Shown here piece after piece: positions 14,268 to 22,953 of a stretch of DNA of 44,171 nt (positions within the stretch are counted from its first letter, which is position 1; each line of letters begins with the position of its first letter). Both the position numbers and the translations under genes were made by a program. The stretch covers positions 1 to 44,171 of IMG/VR virus record IMGVR_UViG_3300042731_001923. One strand, 5' to 3'. A model generated the notes under the pieces. That model saw only the letters and a program-made list of their open reading frames with translations. It had not been told where the DNA came from and made no database searches. The DNA is from a virus.

Positions 14268-14540
14268 GTGACAATCATGCTTAACAAACCCCGTACCAAG
14301 GCCATTGCAGGTCTTGGTGATATTGAGATCCCGGCACCTGTTGCCGAGTGGCAGCGTATGCAGAACAATGGAGATAGTACGGTTACTGTTATTATCGCAT
14401 TTTATAAAGATCAAGCTGCACTTGATGCCGGTGATGAGGCGTTTGATATTCGCAGTTATCAAATCAATGCTCACGCCAACATCGACACGTATTTGAAGAA
14501 TGAGCTGATCAAACTCAGTGACTTCAACGAAGCAAGTTAG
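14268..14540 (+). CDS. Hypothetical protein after the tail fibre
   Basis: A 90-residue protein with GTG start 14268 (AGGAG 7 nt upstream). Alternating strands (STVTVIIAFYKDQAALDAGD, IRSYQINAHANIDTYL) suggest a compact beta domain. It could be a fibre cap, chaperone or accessory virion protein. No family recognised. Confidence 0.65.
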   Translation: MTIMLNKPRTKAIAGLGDIEIPAPVAEWQRMQNNGDSTVTVIIAFYKDQAALDAGDEAFDIRSYQINAHANIDTYLKNELIKLSDFNEAS

Positions 14541-14566
14541 TTTTAACAGACCCAGGAGTGAGTCTA

Positions 14567-14869
14567 ATGAAGATTGATTTTTCCGGCCAGATCACCAACC
14601 TTGCCAACCAGCCAGTGAAGGATGAGGCAGAGAAGCCTCTCACTCTTGGCAGTGTAGCCATTGCTGCCCTGCTGAATAATATGCCGGGTGATGATGCCCT
14701 GAGCGCAGAGAAGAAGGTGACCCTTGCTGTCATCGCCCAGCAGGTGCATAATGCGGAGGGCGAGGTCTCTCTGTCTGTCGAGGATGTAGCTCTGGTCAAA
14801 GAGCGGATTGGCAAGGCGTATGGTCCGCTCGTTGTGATGAAGGCATACCAGCTCATCGACGCGGAGTGA
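14567..14869 (+). CDS. Conserved hypothetical phage protein
   Basis: A 100-residue protein with KPLTLGSVAIAALLNN, LSAEKKVTLAVIAQQVH and VKERIGKAYGPLVVMKAYQL, blocks I recall from a common small phage protein of the structural region. AGGAG lies 8 nt before ATG 14567, so I choose it over the GTG at 14558. Function unknown. Confidence 0.7.
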   Translation: MKIDFSGQITNLANQPVKDEAEKPLTLGSVAIAALLNNMPGDDALSAEKKVTLAVIAQQVHNAEGEVSLSVEDVALVKERIGKAYGPLVVMKAYQLIDAE

Positions 14870-14873
14870 TCCT

Positions 14874-15461
14874 GTGGATGCAGCAAGGTATACGGAGTTC
14901 AAGGGCTTTCAGGAATTGGATGCTGACCGCTCCGTTCTAATCGCAGCCAACGGACAAATGAGAACGGCCAGCTTGTTTGCTGAGACGATCCAGGGTGGGT
15001 CGAAAGAGAACTACACCCCCGTATACTCACTGCGAGATACAGCCGACAGAGGGCTCCTCAGCGCTTACTTAGTCTATATGACTAGCATTGATGAGTATGA
15101 TGCTGCCACGAAGCTAGTTGGCTCTCTCCGTCACTGGCGCAAACTCTTGGAGTGTACTTGGTTTATCGAAGGAGATAAGACCAAGGGCTTTGATGGCCTG
15201 GAGCAGTGGCGACAAGATATGCAAGACCGTGATGCCAGCGCAGGCAAGCGGGCACTCTTGCAGCAGGCCCAGCGAGGAGATACCTCTGCTGCCCGCAAGG
15301 TTCTGGACATGGCCGCCCCTGCCACCAAGCGAGAGGTTGGCCGACCTGCCACCAAGCAGCAGAAGAAAGAGGCCGAGAAGGATAAGAAGGCCCAGGCCAA
15401 GAAAAACCGGCTGGCACAGTTGAAGAAAGAGCATGAGGCCAAGCATGGAACCGAGACCTGA
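14874..15461 (+). CDS. Putative small terminase subunit
   Basis: A 195-residue protein directly upstream of, and overlapping, the large terminase gene. The amino half is globular and helical (SVLIAANGQMRTASLFAETI). The carboxy half is Lys/Arg/Ala-rich (KKEAEKDKKAQAKKNRLAQL), suited to DNA contact. GTG 14874 has GGAG 7 nt upstream. The call rests on position, size and charge rather than a diagnostic motif. Confidence 0.55.
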   Translation: MDAARYTEFKGFQELDADRSVLIAANGQMRTASLFAETIQGGSKENYTPVYSLRDTADRGLLSAYLVYMTSIDEYDAATKLVGSLRHWRKLLECTWFIEGDKTKGFDGLEQWRQDMQDRDASAGKRALLQQAQRGDTSAARKVLDMAAPATKREVGRPATKQQKKEAEKDKKAQAKKNRLAQLKKEHEAKHGTET

Positions 15462-17073
15462 GTGGGAGCTGGACATTGATGAGGATGCCCTCCCGCTTCG
15501 GCGGTATTACGAGGACTCGCTTCATGCCTTCGCTGAGTACATCAACCCGCTGTACATGTATGGAGAGGCGCATTACGAGCTGTTCTCCATCCTGGAACGA
15601 ACTGAGAGTGATGATGAGGATGTTGCCAGGGCTGCAGCCTACCAGCTGGTGCTCTATCCTCGTGGCCACCTAAAGAGCCACTGCATGGCTGTATGGGTTG
15701 TTTGGAAGGTTACTAAGGAGCCGTGGACGACTGTCATATACCTGACTGCTGGCGAAGACCTCGCCACTGTGCAGATGAAAGCCATCAAGGACATGTTTAC
15801 TTGCGAGGAGTATGTCACGCTCTGGCCTGAGATGTTTGCTGAGAATGAGGCTGACCGAGAGAAGTGGTCCACCTGGTCGATCATCACGGATCACCCGGTC
15901 TATAAGGAACGCCGCGTGCGTGACTATACCGTAATCATTAAGACTATCGGCTCCTCGGCAACCGGATTGCACTGTGATGCCCTTGTGCTCGATGACGTAG
16001 TTACTAAGAACAATGCCTATACGGATGCAGGTCGCAAGCTGGTAGAGGACACCGTTGCTGACTTTGCTGCTGTTAAAAATACTGGTGCCATTACCAAGGC
16101 TGCCGGCACGCGGTACGACGAGAAGGATATCTACGGTAAGATGATTGATGCCGAGACGCCTATCTTGAATATGGAGACCGGAGAGCAGATTGGATCTGAT
16201 AAGCAGTGGCAGGTCTTTAACCGGCAGGTTGAGTCCAGAGGCGACGGCCTCGGCACATACCTCTGGCCTCGGGTGCAGTCTCCAACTACAGGACAGTGGT
16301 TCGGATTCGACTTTAATGTCCTGATCCAGAAGAAGACTGAGTTCGTATCCATCGGCACTCTCGCGCAGTATTACGCGCAGTATTACAACGACCCAAATAT
16401 GGTGAAGGCTGGCGACCACGCCGGCTTCCACTACTATAGCCGCAAGGGGTTACAGCGTGTTGGAGAGACTTGGTACTACGGAGACAAGCGGCTTGAGATT
16501 GCTGCCGGCATGGACTTGGCCTGGACAGATGAGACGGGCAAGAATGGCAAGCGTGCTGACTATACTGCGATTGTCATTATAGGTGTTGATAGCGACGGCT
16601 TTATATACGTGCTCGATGCAGTCCAGTTTAAGACCTCGAAGTACAGCGTGTACTATCGCCACATCGCCAAGGCATATGATATGTGGCGATTCCGAAAGCT
16701 GCATGTGGAGAGCGAGAGCGCGGGTAAGTTCATTGTCGAGGCCCTGCAGAACTTGGTTCGAGAGAATGCGCTGAACTTGGTTGTTGTTGGGAAGACAGTG
16801 CCTCGTAATCAATCAAAGGAGGAGCGAGCAGCTGCTATCCTCGAACCACGTTATGATGGTAGCACCATCCTTCACTACAAGGGTGGCATCATCTCTGAAC
16901 TGGAGCTGCAGATCACCTCCCTGCGCCCACGACACGATGACTTACGAGATGCGCTGACGATTGCAGTAGACAATGCTAAGAAAGGTGTTGTCCGTCCGCG
17001 AGTTACTGCAGCTGTTGCGCAGAACAATAACACACACATGGGTGCCAGCCGCTTTGGCGGGCGCAGACGTTAG
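15445..17073 (+). CDS. Terminase large subunit (ATPase-nuclease)
   Basis: DNA-packaging motor, 542 residues. The ATPase part has a Walker A-like YPRGHLKS at about 74-81 and a Walker B-like LVLDD at about 181-185. The nuclease part has Asp residues in AAGMDLAWTDE (about 355-365), ESESAGKF and RHDDLRDAL near the end, as in T7 gp19-type terminases. ATG 15445 has a GAGG site; a start at 15433 would add four residues. It cuts and translocates DNA into the prohead at the portal encoded next. Confidence 0.92.
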   Translation: MEPRPEWELDIDEDALPLRRYYEDSLHAFAEYINPLYMYGEAHYELFSILERTESDDEDVARAAAYQLVLYPRGHLKSHCMAVWVVWKVTKEPWTTVIYLTAGEDLATVQMKAIKDMFTCEEYVTLWPEMFAENEADREKWSTWSIITDHPVYKERRVRDYTVIIKTIGSSATGLHCDALVLDDVVTKNNAYTDAGRKLVEDTVADFAAVKNTGAITKAAGTRYDEKDIYGKMIDAETPILNMETGEQIGSDKQWQVFNRQVESRGDGLGTYLWPRVQSPTTGQWFGFDFNVLIQKKTEFVSIGTLAQYYAQYYNDPNMVKAGDHAGFHYYSRKGLQRVGETWYYGDKRLEIAAGMDLAWTDETGKNGKRADYTAIVIIGVDSDGFIYVLDAVQFKTSKYSVYYRHIAKAYDMWRFRKLHVESESAGKFIVEALQNLVRENALNLVVVGKTVPRNQSKEERAAAILEPRYDGSTILHYKGGIISELELQITSLRPRHDDLRDALTIAVDNAKKGVVRPRVTAAVAQNNNTHMGASRFGGRRR

Positions 17074-17081
17074 GAGCCAAG

Positions 17082-18881
17082 ATGACTGGGCATTCCATAG
17101 ACATGTTTAAGGCTATCATCGGGAATCCAGATGCAATGGCATCTGAGATTGCCAGCCTTTGGGATACTTGGAAAACGGCCAAAAATGCCCGTGAGGCAGA
17201 GATAGCCGAAGTTCACCAGTACCTATATGCCACGAGCACCGAGACAACTGGCAATAAAGATAATGGCCACAATCATACGACCCACCGTCCTAAGCTGACC
17301 CAGATCTATGACAACCTCTTAGCCAATTATGTCAGCGGCCTGATCCCGCATGACAACTTCTTCCGCTTTGATGCAGAAGACGACAAGAGCTTGGATAAAG
17401 ATACGAAGGCGAAGATTGAAGCGTACCTTCGTACGAAGCACCGGCAGATGCCGAACAAGTTTCGTGGCCAAGTCAAGACGTTGGTCTCTGACTGGTTGGA
17501 CGGTGACTGCTTTGCTCAGGTATACTACCAGAATAGCACGCATACCACAAGTGACGGTGAGGTCCACCAAGGCTACCAAGGGCCTGTTATTCGTCGTATC
17601 CGAATGGCGGATATTGTGTTTAACCCGTTAGCAGAGAGCTTTGCTGCCTCTCCCAAGATTATTCGCACAGTGAAGACCTTGGGCAGCCTGGCAAGAGATA
17701 TCGAAGAGTCTCCCGAGCAAGCCTATCAGGCAGAAGTGTTTGAGAAGCTGGTACGGGATCGACAAGCTGCGAAAGAGGCTAAGCCTAAAGATGTGAACCA
17801 GGCTGTCCAGCTGGAGCTGGATGGCTTCGGTAGCTACGATACCTATATCCGTGGTAATCACGTAGAGATCCTGGAGTTCTATGGTGATATCTTCGACCTC
17901 GATAGCGGGAAGCTGCTGAAGAACTACTGCATCACTGTTGTTGATCGTCGATACGTTGCACGCCAAGCACCCGTCGATACTTACAACGGCCTTCCCATGA
18001 TCTTCCATGCTCGCTATCGGGAACGCAAGACCAGCGGTTACGGAATGGGCGCCCTTGAGAACCTACTGGGCATGCAGTATTACATCAACCACTTGGAGAA
18101 TGCCCGAGCCGATGCGTTTGATGAGATGCTTCTTCCCGACCGTGTGATCGCTGGCATTGTTGATGAGACAGTTGATGAGAAGGGCTCTAAGCTCTACTAT
18201 GTAGACACCAGCGGTGATGTGAAGAACCTGGCACCTGATGCGACCGTCCTGAATGCCGACTTCAAGATCGAGCAAACAGAAAAGAAGATGGAACTTTATG
18301 CTGGGGCTCCCAGCGAAGGGATTGGTGTTCGTACTCCTGGTGAGAAGACGAAGTTTGAGGTCGGCACCTTGGAGACAAACAGGAGCCGCTTCTTCCAGCA
18401 TAACATGCAGGAGTTTGAGTCGGCGATCCTTGAAGACATTATCAATGCAGAGGCGCAGCTGGCGCGAAAGTATCTTGCCCAGACCAAGGATACTATCCGT
18501 CTCGATGACGAGACTACGGGTGCGAAGATCTTTCAGGAAGTTAGCGCAGCCGACCTGCAGGCGACTGGCAAGCTGGTCCCAACAGGTGCCCGGCACTACG
18601 CCAAGCAGGCCCAGCTAGCGCAGAATCTGCTGCAGTTCCAGCAAGGCGTGTTGTCAACTGATGCGGAGCTTCGTCAACACTTCCCGTCAGTACGCTTAGC
18701 ACAGATCTGGGAAGAGTTCATGGAGTTTGAAAGCTACGGGATCATGCAGCCCTACGGTCGTATTCCAGAACAGATGGAGGCGCAGCGGTTGATGGGTGCA
18801 GCCCAACGTCAGCTAGAGGATGAAGATGCCATTGACCTGGAAGAGGGCGAGAGCGAGGATGTAGCAGAGGTGCCGGCATGA
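17082..18881 (+). CDS. Portal protein (head-tail connector)
   Basis: A 599-residue protein of the T7 gp8 kind, beginning with helices, then the LTQIYDNLLANYVSGLIPHD segment and RSRFFQHNMQEFESAILEDI typical of podovirus portals. It forms the dodecameric ring for packaging and tail attachment. The acidic carboxy end (AIDLEEGESEDVAEVPA) is usual. It lies between terminase and scaffold, as in T7-like phages, with AGGAG before the ATG. Confidence 0.92.
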   Translation: MTGHSIDMFKAIIGNPDAMASEIASLWDTWKTAKNAREAEIAEVHQYLYATSTETTGNKDNGHNHTTHRPKLTQIYDNLLANYVSGLIPHDNFFRFDAEDDKSLDKDTKAKIEAYLRTKHRQMPNKFRGQVKTLVSDWLDGDCFAQVYYQNSTHTTSDGEVHQGYQGPVIRRIRMADIVFNPLAESFAASPKIIRTVKTLGSLARDIEESPEQAYQAEVFEKLVRDRQAAKEAKPKDVNQAVQLELDGFGSYDTYIRGNHVEILEFYGDIFDLDSGKLLKNYCITVVDRRYVARQAPVDTYNGLPMIFHARYRERKTSGYGMGALENLLGMQYYINHLENARADAFDEMLLPDRVIAGIVDETVDEKGSKLYYVDTSGDVKNLAPDATVLNADFKIEQTEKKMELYAGAPSEGIGVRTPGEKTKFEVGTLETNRSRFFQHNMQEFESAILEDIINAEAQLARKYLAQTKDTIRLDDETTGAKIFQEVSAADLQATGKLVPTGARHYAKQAQLAQNLLQFQQGVLSTDAELRQHFPSVRLAQIWEEFMEFESYGIMQPYGRIPEQMEAQRLMGAAQRQLEDEDAIDLEEGESEDVAEVPA

Positions 18882-19213
18882 GCGATCAGCCCTCACACCT
18901 AATCCTTCGACATATCGCGGATGCTGACGAAAGGAAGGCGGTGCTGGCCTCTTATGCAGATGCTGCCCTCTTCCGAGAAAAGGCCGTGGCTGTCCTCCAG
19001 AGGAAGTGGCACCAGCTCCATGGAGAGCAGACAGCCAATCGTAGTTATGGCTTACCCGCCTGGCCATACCAGCAGGCAGACCACAACGGGGCACTGCGGA
19101 CTATCGAAGAGGTGCTCCACGAGATCTTCAACATCAAGGTGACACATCATGCCCCAGACCAGAACGAAGAGCGCAGCCCAAGAGCGGGCGGAGCGGCAGG
19201 CAAAAAGAAATAA
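18878..19213 (+). CDS. Hypothetical protein after the portal gene
   Basis: A 111-residue helical protein. Its ATG overlaps the portal stop by 4 nt (ATGA). It includes ANRSYGLPAWPYQQADHNGA and a Lys/Gly-rich end. It could be a virion assembly factor; the family is not recognised. Confidence 0.65.
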   Translation: MSDQPSHLILRHIADADERKAVLASYADAALFREKAVAVLQRKWHQLHGEQTANRSYGLPAWPYQQADHNGALRTIEEVLHEIFNIKVTHHAPDQNEERSPRAGGAAGKKK

Positions 19214-19340
19214 GGAACTGGAAGAGCGTAAGAAACAAGCTGAGCAGGCTGTCAAGCAGACAACAGGCTTAGTGAGTAAAGGTCTTACCGCAGTCCAAGA
19301 GGCGCGTAAGAGACGGAAGAAACTCTTGGAGTCACTATAA
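19149..19340 (+). CDS. Small basic coiled-coil protein
   Basis: A 63-residue Lys/Glu/Arg-rich helical protein (ERAERQAKRNKELEERKKQA). It overlaps the previous gene by 65 nt in another frame, which lowers confidence, but AAGGTG lies 8 nt before ATG 19149. The frame spans the otherwise empty stretch up to the scaffold gene. Confidence 0.5.
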   Translation: MPQTRTKSAAQERAERQAKRNKELEERKKQAEQAVKQTTGLVSKGLTAVQEARKRRKKLLESL

Positions 19341-19365
19341 CTTACTCCCGACAGGAGACATTGCA

Positions 19366-20112
19366 ATGCCTTTTGAACCCCCTTCAGGTGATGAGACAAA
19401 ACCCCCTGAACAAATCGCAGCCGACCAAGCTGCAAAAGAAGCTGCTACAAAAGCTACCGCTACTGACCATACTAGCGCCTTCTTAGTAGCAGGAGACCGA
19501 GCCTTCAGAGATGCAGACTCAGTCGTGAAGAACATTGAGAGCGCACAGTCCCACATCGCAACGCTGGAAGCAGAGCGTAAGGCAGACCGTGAGCGTCTCG
19601 CTTCGCAGGACGCGGAGATCGAACGACTGAAGAAGATCGTAGACGGCTTAGATGGAAGAGATGATGACACTGGAAAGGCTGCTCAGACCGAACAGCTAAG
19701 TAAGGATGAACTCGTCGCCCATGCTGCCAAGCTGGCAGTAGGTATGATTGCACAGACACAGACAGAGACGCAACAGGCTGAGAACCTCGCAGGTTGCGAG
19801 GCAGCAGCAGCGGCAGCCTACGGGAAAGACTCCGTACAAAAGGTTGCTGAGTTAGCTGCCAGCCTCAAAATGTCTCTGGCGCAGGTTGATGCTCTTGGCA
19901 AGGAAAGCCCTGAAGCATTCGCCCGTCTGTTCTTGCCGAAGGACCCTGGTGCTGCGCATCAGCCATCTCAAGGCACAGTCATCCCTCCTGCCGGCGTTAC
20001 ACCGCAGCGAGATGAACAGCCCGTCAACATTGTCAAAATGAGCGAGCGAGATCGTATTCAGCACGTTGCAGCCAAGATGGCTGCTGCCGGTGTTGGCGGC
20101 TACAGTAACTAA
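19366..20112 (+). CDS. Scaffolding protein
   Basis: A 248-residue acidic, mostly helical protein. It has a long coiled coil (DSVVKNIESAQSHIATLEAE ... EIERLKKIVDGLDG, about 50-105), Gln/Ala-rich helices and a basic end (MSERDRIQHVAAKMAAAGVG), the layout of podovirus scaffolds (T7 gp9). AGGAG precedes ATG 19366. It directs capsid assembly and leaves the head. It sits between portal and capsid genes. Confidence 0.85.
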   Translation: MPFEPPSGDETKPPEQIAADQAAKEAATKATATDHTSAFLVAGDRAFRDADSVVKNIESAQSHIATLEAERKADRERLASQDAEIERLKKIVDGLDGRDDDTGKAAQTEQLSKDELVAHAAKLAVGMIAQTQTETQQAENLAGCEAAAAAAYGKDSVQKVAELAASLKMSLAQVDALGKESPEAFARLFLPKDPGAAHQPSQGTVIPPAGVTPQRDEQPVNIVKMSERDRIQHVAAKMAAAGVGGYSN

Positions 20113-20136
20113 CTATAACCTGTGGAGAGATAAACA

Positions 20137-21123
20137 ATGTCTGGGAATACCACTGACAATAGTTCTGCACTTCGTCGGGCAGAGGTGTACTCCAATCTGA
20201 TTTTGGATACACTGAAGGACGACTTCCTCCCGGAAGGCATCCACCGAGATGTGACGGACTTCCAAGATGGCGACACCCTGCACATCACCACCTTTGGTGA
20301 TCTGGTGTTACGCGACCTGGCTGAAGATCAACCCACTCCGGTTGATCCGATGGATTCCGGTGAGATCACGCTCACCATTACGGAGTACGTTGGTAACGGC
20401 GTTTACATGACTGATAAGGTCCGCCAGGATTCCTGGAAGGCCCAACAGTTCGATGCCGCGATTGTGCCCAAGCAGCTCCGCGCAATCAAGGAACGCTACG
20501 AGTCCGACTTGCTGGCCGCTGGCCCGAATGGTCAGACCGCTGCGAATGCCAATGCCATCAACGGCTATGCTCACCGTTTTGTTGCCTCCGGTAACAACAA
20601 TGTGGTAGACATCGAGGACTTTATCTATGCCAAGCTGGCTCTGGATAAGGCGAATGCCCCTGACGAAGGTCGTATTGCGATCTTTGACCCACTGGCTGAA
20701 GCTGCCCTGAATGCTCTGGGCAACCTGGTCAATGCCTCCAACAACCCCGAGTTCACGGGTATTGTTGAGTCCGGCTTTGGCAAGAACATGCGCTTCATCC
20801 GTAACATCATGGGCTTCGATGTGTACATCAGCAACCGCTTGCCGCGTGTTAGCAATGAAACCGTTGACACCACTGGCATCACCGTGGCGGCGCCTTCCGG
20901 CTCTGCGACAGTGACTTCTGGTATCGCCTGTCTGTTCATGTGCGTTGGTGATGATACCGAGACTCCCATCATGGGGGCCTGGCGTCAGCAGCCGTACTTT
21001 GAAGGCGACCGTAACGTCCGTATGCGTCGTGATGAGTTCTATTCTGCAGCACGTTGGGGCTTCGGCTTGCAGCGCACGCAGACTCTGGTAACTCTGCTCA
21101 TTTCCGCATCGGACTACAAGTAA
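20137..21123 (+). CDS. Major capsid protein
   Basis: A 328-residue protein, HK97-fold type by context and length (T7 gp10A is about 345). It follows scaffold and precedes a decoration-like gene. Features include LRDLAEDQPTPVDPMDSGEI with a beta-hairpin-like E-loop region near residues 60-90, and a helical spine region AAGPNGQTAANANAINGYAH. GGAG precedes ATG 20137. Highly expressed structural gene; a terminator hairpin follows the next gene. Confidence 0.9.
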   Translation: MSGNTTDNSSALRRAEVYSNLILDTLKDDFLPEGIHRDVTDFQDGDTLHITTFGDLVLRDLAEDQPTPVDPMDSGEITLTITEYVGNGVYMTDKVRQDSWKAQQFDAAIVPKQLRAIKERYESDLLAAGPNGQTAANANAINGYAHRFVASGNNNVVDIEDFIYAKLALDKANAPDEGRIAIFDPLAEAALNALGNLVNASNNPEFTGIVESGFGKNMRFIRNIMGFDVYISNRLPRVSNETVDTTGITVAAPSGSATVTSGIACLFMCVGDDTETPIMGAWRQQPYFEGDRNVRMRRDEFYSAARWGFGLQRTQTLVTLLISASDYK

Positions 21124-21136
21124 GGGAGGCTAAACC

Positions 21137-21667
21137 ATGAATAAGGAAGTCCTGCAAGGTTCGACCAACCACTTTGGTCCTCGCGGCTCCGAGGTAGACT
21201 CCGCTGTTGACCTTGAAGCGAATGTGGTCCGTCAGATCGCTCTGCCGATCTACACCACGGCTGGTTCGCTTCTGCTCAACGTGGCGCCGGATACTGACGA
21301 TACTGTCAACATTATTCCGGCGAACAGCTTCATTAAGAGCTGCCAGATCTACGTCGAGGATGCCTTCACCTCCACTGCCGATGCCACTGGTATCGACGTG
21401 GGTCTTGTACAGGCCGATGATGGCACCACCGAGATTGACCTCGACGGTCTGATCGCTGTTGGTGGCGTCGGCGCCAAGGCCAATTTGACCGCTGGCAGCT
21501 GGGATGCAGGTGATGGCGCACTGATTGGCACTGAGATTGGCAGCGAAGCGGGCCTGCTGTATGCCAAGTGGGCAACTGGTGGTGCGTCTGATACGCTGAC
21601 TGGTACTGGCGTCGTGCTGGTGGAGTACATCCCTCCGCTGACCCACCTGTTGGCTGATAAGACCTAG
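21137..21667 (+). CDS. Putative head decoration protein
   Basis: A 176-residue beta-rich protein immediately after the capsid gene with a strong GGAGG site. It alternates strands and Gly/Ala/Thr loops (AGSLLLNVAPDTDDTVNIIP, GTGVVLVEYIPPLTHLLADK). Position between capsid and tail-tube A, and its own downstream terminator shared with the capsid gene, suggest a high-copy head protein. No family recognised. Confidence 0.7.
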   Translation: MNKEVLQGSTNHFGPRGSEVDSAVDLEANVVRQIALPIYTTAGSLLLNVAPDTDDTVNIIPANSFIKSCQIYVEDAFTSTADATGIDVGLVQADDGTTEIDLDGLIAVGGVGAKANLTAGSWDAGDGALIGTEIGSEAGLLYAKWATGGASDTLTGTGVVLVEYIPPLTHLLADKT

Positions 21668-21688
21668 TAGTAGTAGATAGTAATAAGC

Positions 21689-21726
21689 CCCTCACCTCTG
21701 CCGCAAGGCACGTGAGGGTTCTTTAC
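21689..21726 (+). terminator. Intrinsic terminator after the capsid genes
   Basis: CCCTCAC (21689-21695) pairs with GTGAGGG (21712-21718), and an inner TGCC-GCAA-GGCA stem is closed by a GCAA tetraloop; TTCTTT follows. It probably gives partial termination so that capsid mRNA exceeds tail mRNA. Confidence 0.8.
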
Positions 21727-21742
21727 CAACCAGGCCGAGACT

Positions 21743-22495
21743 ATGGAAAAGCGTACTCTTCTTGAAATGATCAATGATGTTGCGATCTCTCTTGACTACG
21801 AGACGGTCAACAATGTCAGCGAGACACCGGAGTCAGAACGGGTAGCGAATATCATCCGCAATGAGTATGCGAAGATGATGGCCAGCCTGGACTACCCGCA
21901 CCTGAAGGTAGCCACACAGCTGGAAGGGCTTGGCGATGTGACTCGCCCCAACTTCATGAAAGTCCCTGACCTGATCTCTCGGGTCTACAGCATTCGCTAC
22001 GACACGACTGAGTCGGGCGATACCAATAGTCGCATTGGCGGCATCACATTCTATGAAGATCCGGAAGAGTTTCTGGATCTCATCTACTCTCGTAACACTG
22101 GCGACGATAATGTCGAGGTGTACACCACAGCAGAGGGGGTTCCGATCTGGACGCTCACCGATACAGCGCCGACCTTCTGCACCACGTTCGATGATAATAT
22201 CCTCATATTCGATGCTTACGACTCCGCAGTGGACAACACCCTGCAGGCCAGCAAGAGCCTGGCCCGAGGACTCCGAGCGAATGCGTGGGTATTAGCCAAC
22301 AACTTCACACCCTTGATGCCGGTGAACATGTTCCCCACCTTTGTGTCAAAGTGTAAGGTCGTAGCCAATGAACAGCTACGACAAGTAACCCTGACCACCG
22401 AGGCCAGGGATGCTCAGATCGGGCTTAACCGACTGAGCCATAGCAAGCGAGTCAGGGAACAAAAACGCAAACCTAATTACGGGAGAAAAAGGTAA
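21743..22495 (+). CDS. Tail tubular protein A (T7 gp11-like adaptor)
   Basis: A 250-residue protein with a T7 gp11-type start (LLEMINDVAISLDYETVNNV, then RVANIIRNEYAKMMASLDYP). It forms the adaptor ring between portal and nozzle. It lies directly upstream of the gp12-like gene, as in T7. The ribosome site is weak. Its TAA overlaps the next ATG by one base. Confidence 0.88.
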   Translation: MEKRTLLEMINDVAISLDYETVNNVSETPESERVANIIRNEYAKMMASLDYPHLKVATQLEGLGDVTRPNFMKVPDLISRVYSIRYDTTESGDTNSRIGGITFYEDPEEFLDLIYSRNTGDDNVEVYTTAEGVPIWTLTDTAPTFCTTFDDNILIFDAYDSAVDNTLQASKSLARGLRANAWVLANNFTPLMPVNMFPTFVSKCKVVANEQLRQVTLTTEARDAQIGLNRLSHSKRVREQKRKPNYGRKR

Positions 22496-22941
22496 TGCAG
22501 TCACTGAAATTTACGGATCTGCGCCGTGATCGAGAAGGGCCTGCCGAACTTAACTCGTCTTCTAAGAAGGCCCTTGAGGTTGTCATTGATGTAGCCGGCC
22601 CAAAGGAAGTCGAAAGTAAGACTATCCAGCTCAAACTCGACCAGCGCGGCCTGATCCAACTGTCATTCAAAGAGGGCGGTCAGCTGCCCGAGTTGCTGAC
22701 GGGCCGTTTCACCAATATCGAGGAGGTTGCTACGTCTCTGAGCGTGTGGCAGGATCGGCGTGCCAAGCAGTTTAAGTTGGACCCCGACATCCAGCGCCCG
22801 CATGCCGGTGGCGGGCAGAGCGTAGTGGATGCCGTCAAGGATGCCGTGCAAGATGCTCCTCCCACTTTTGAGGGTGCAGAGCCCACAGCATTCGACGGAG
22901 ATGCTGACGACGACGATGACATCGAAGTAGCCCTCAACTAA
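22495..22941 (+). CDS. Hypothetical protein between tail-tube A and B
   Basis: A 148-residue protein with a beta-rich first half (KALEVVIDVAGPKEVESKTI), a short QRGLIQLSF segment and an acidic end (DGDADDDDDIEVALN). It is coupled to the gp11-like gene by TAATG. Genes at this position are found in non-T7 podoviruses, as I recall; role unknown. Confidence 0.7.
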   Translation: MQSLKFTDLRRDREGPAELNSSSKKALEVVIDVAGPKEVESKTIQLKLDQRGLIQLSFKEGGQLPELLTGRFTNIEEVATSLSVWQDRRAKQFKLDPDIQRPHAGGGQSVVDAVKDAVQDAPPTFEGAEPTAFDGDADDDDDIEVALN

Positions 22942-22953
22942 GAGTAACATAAC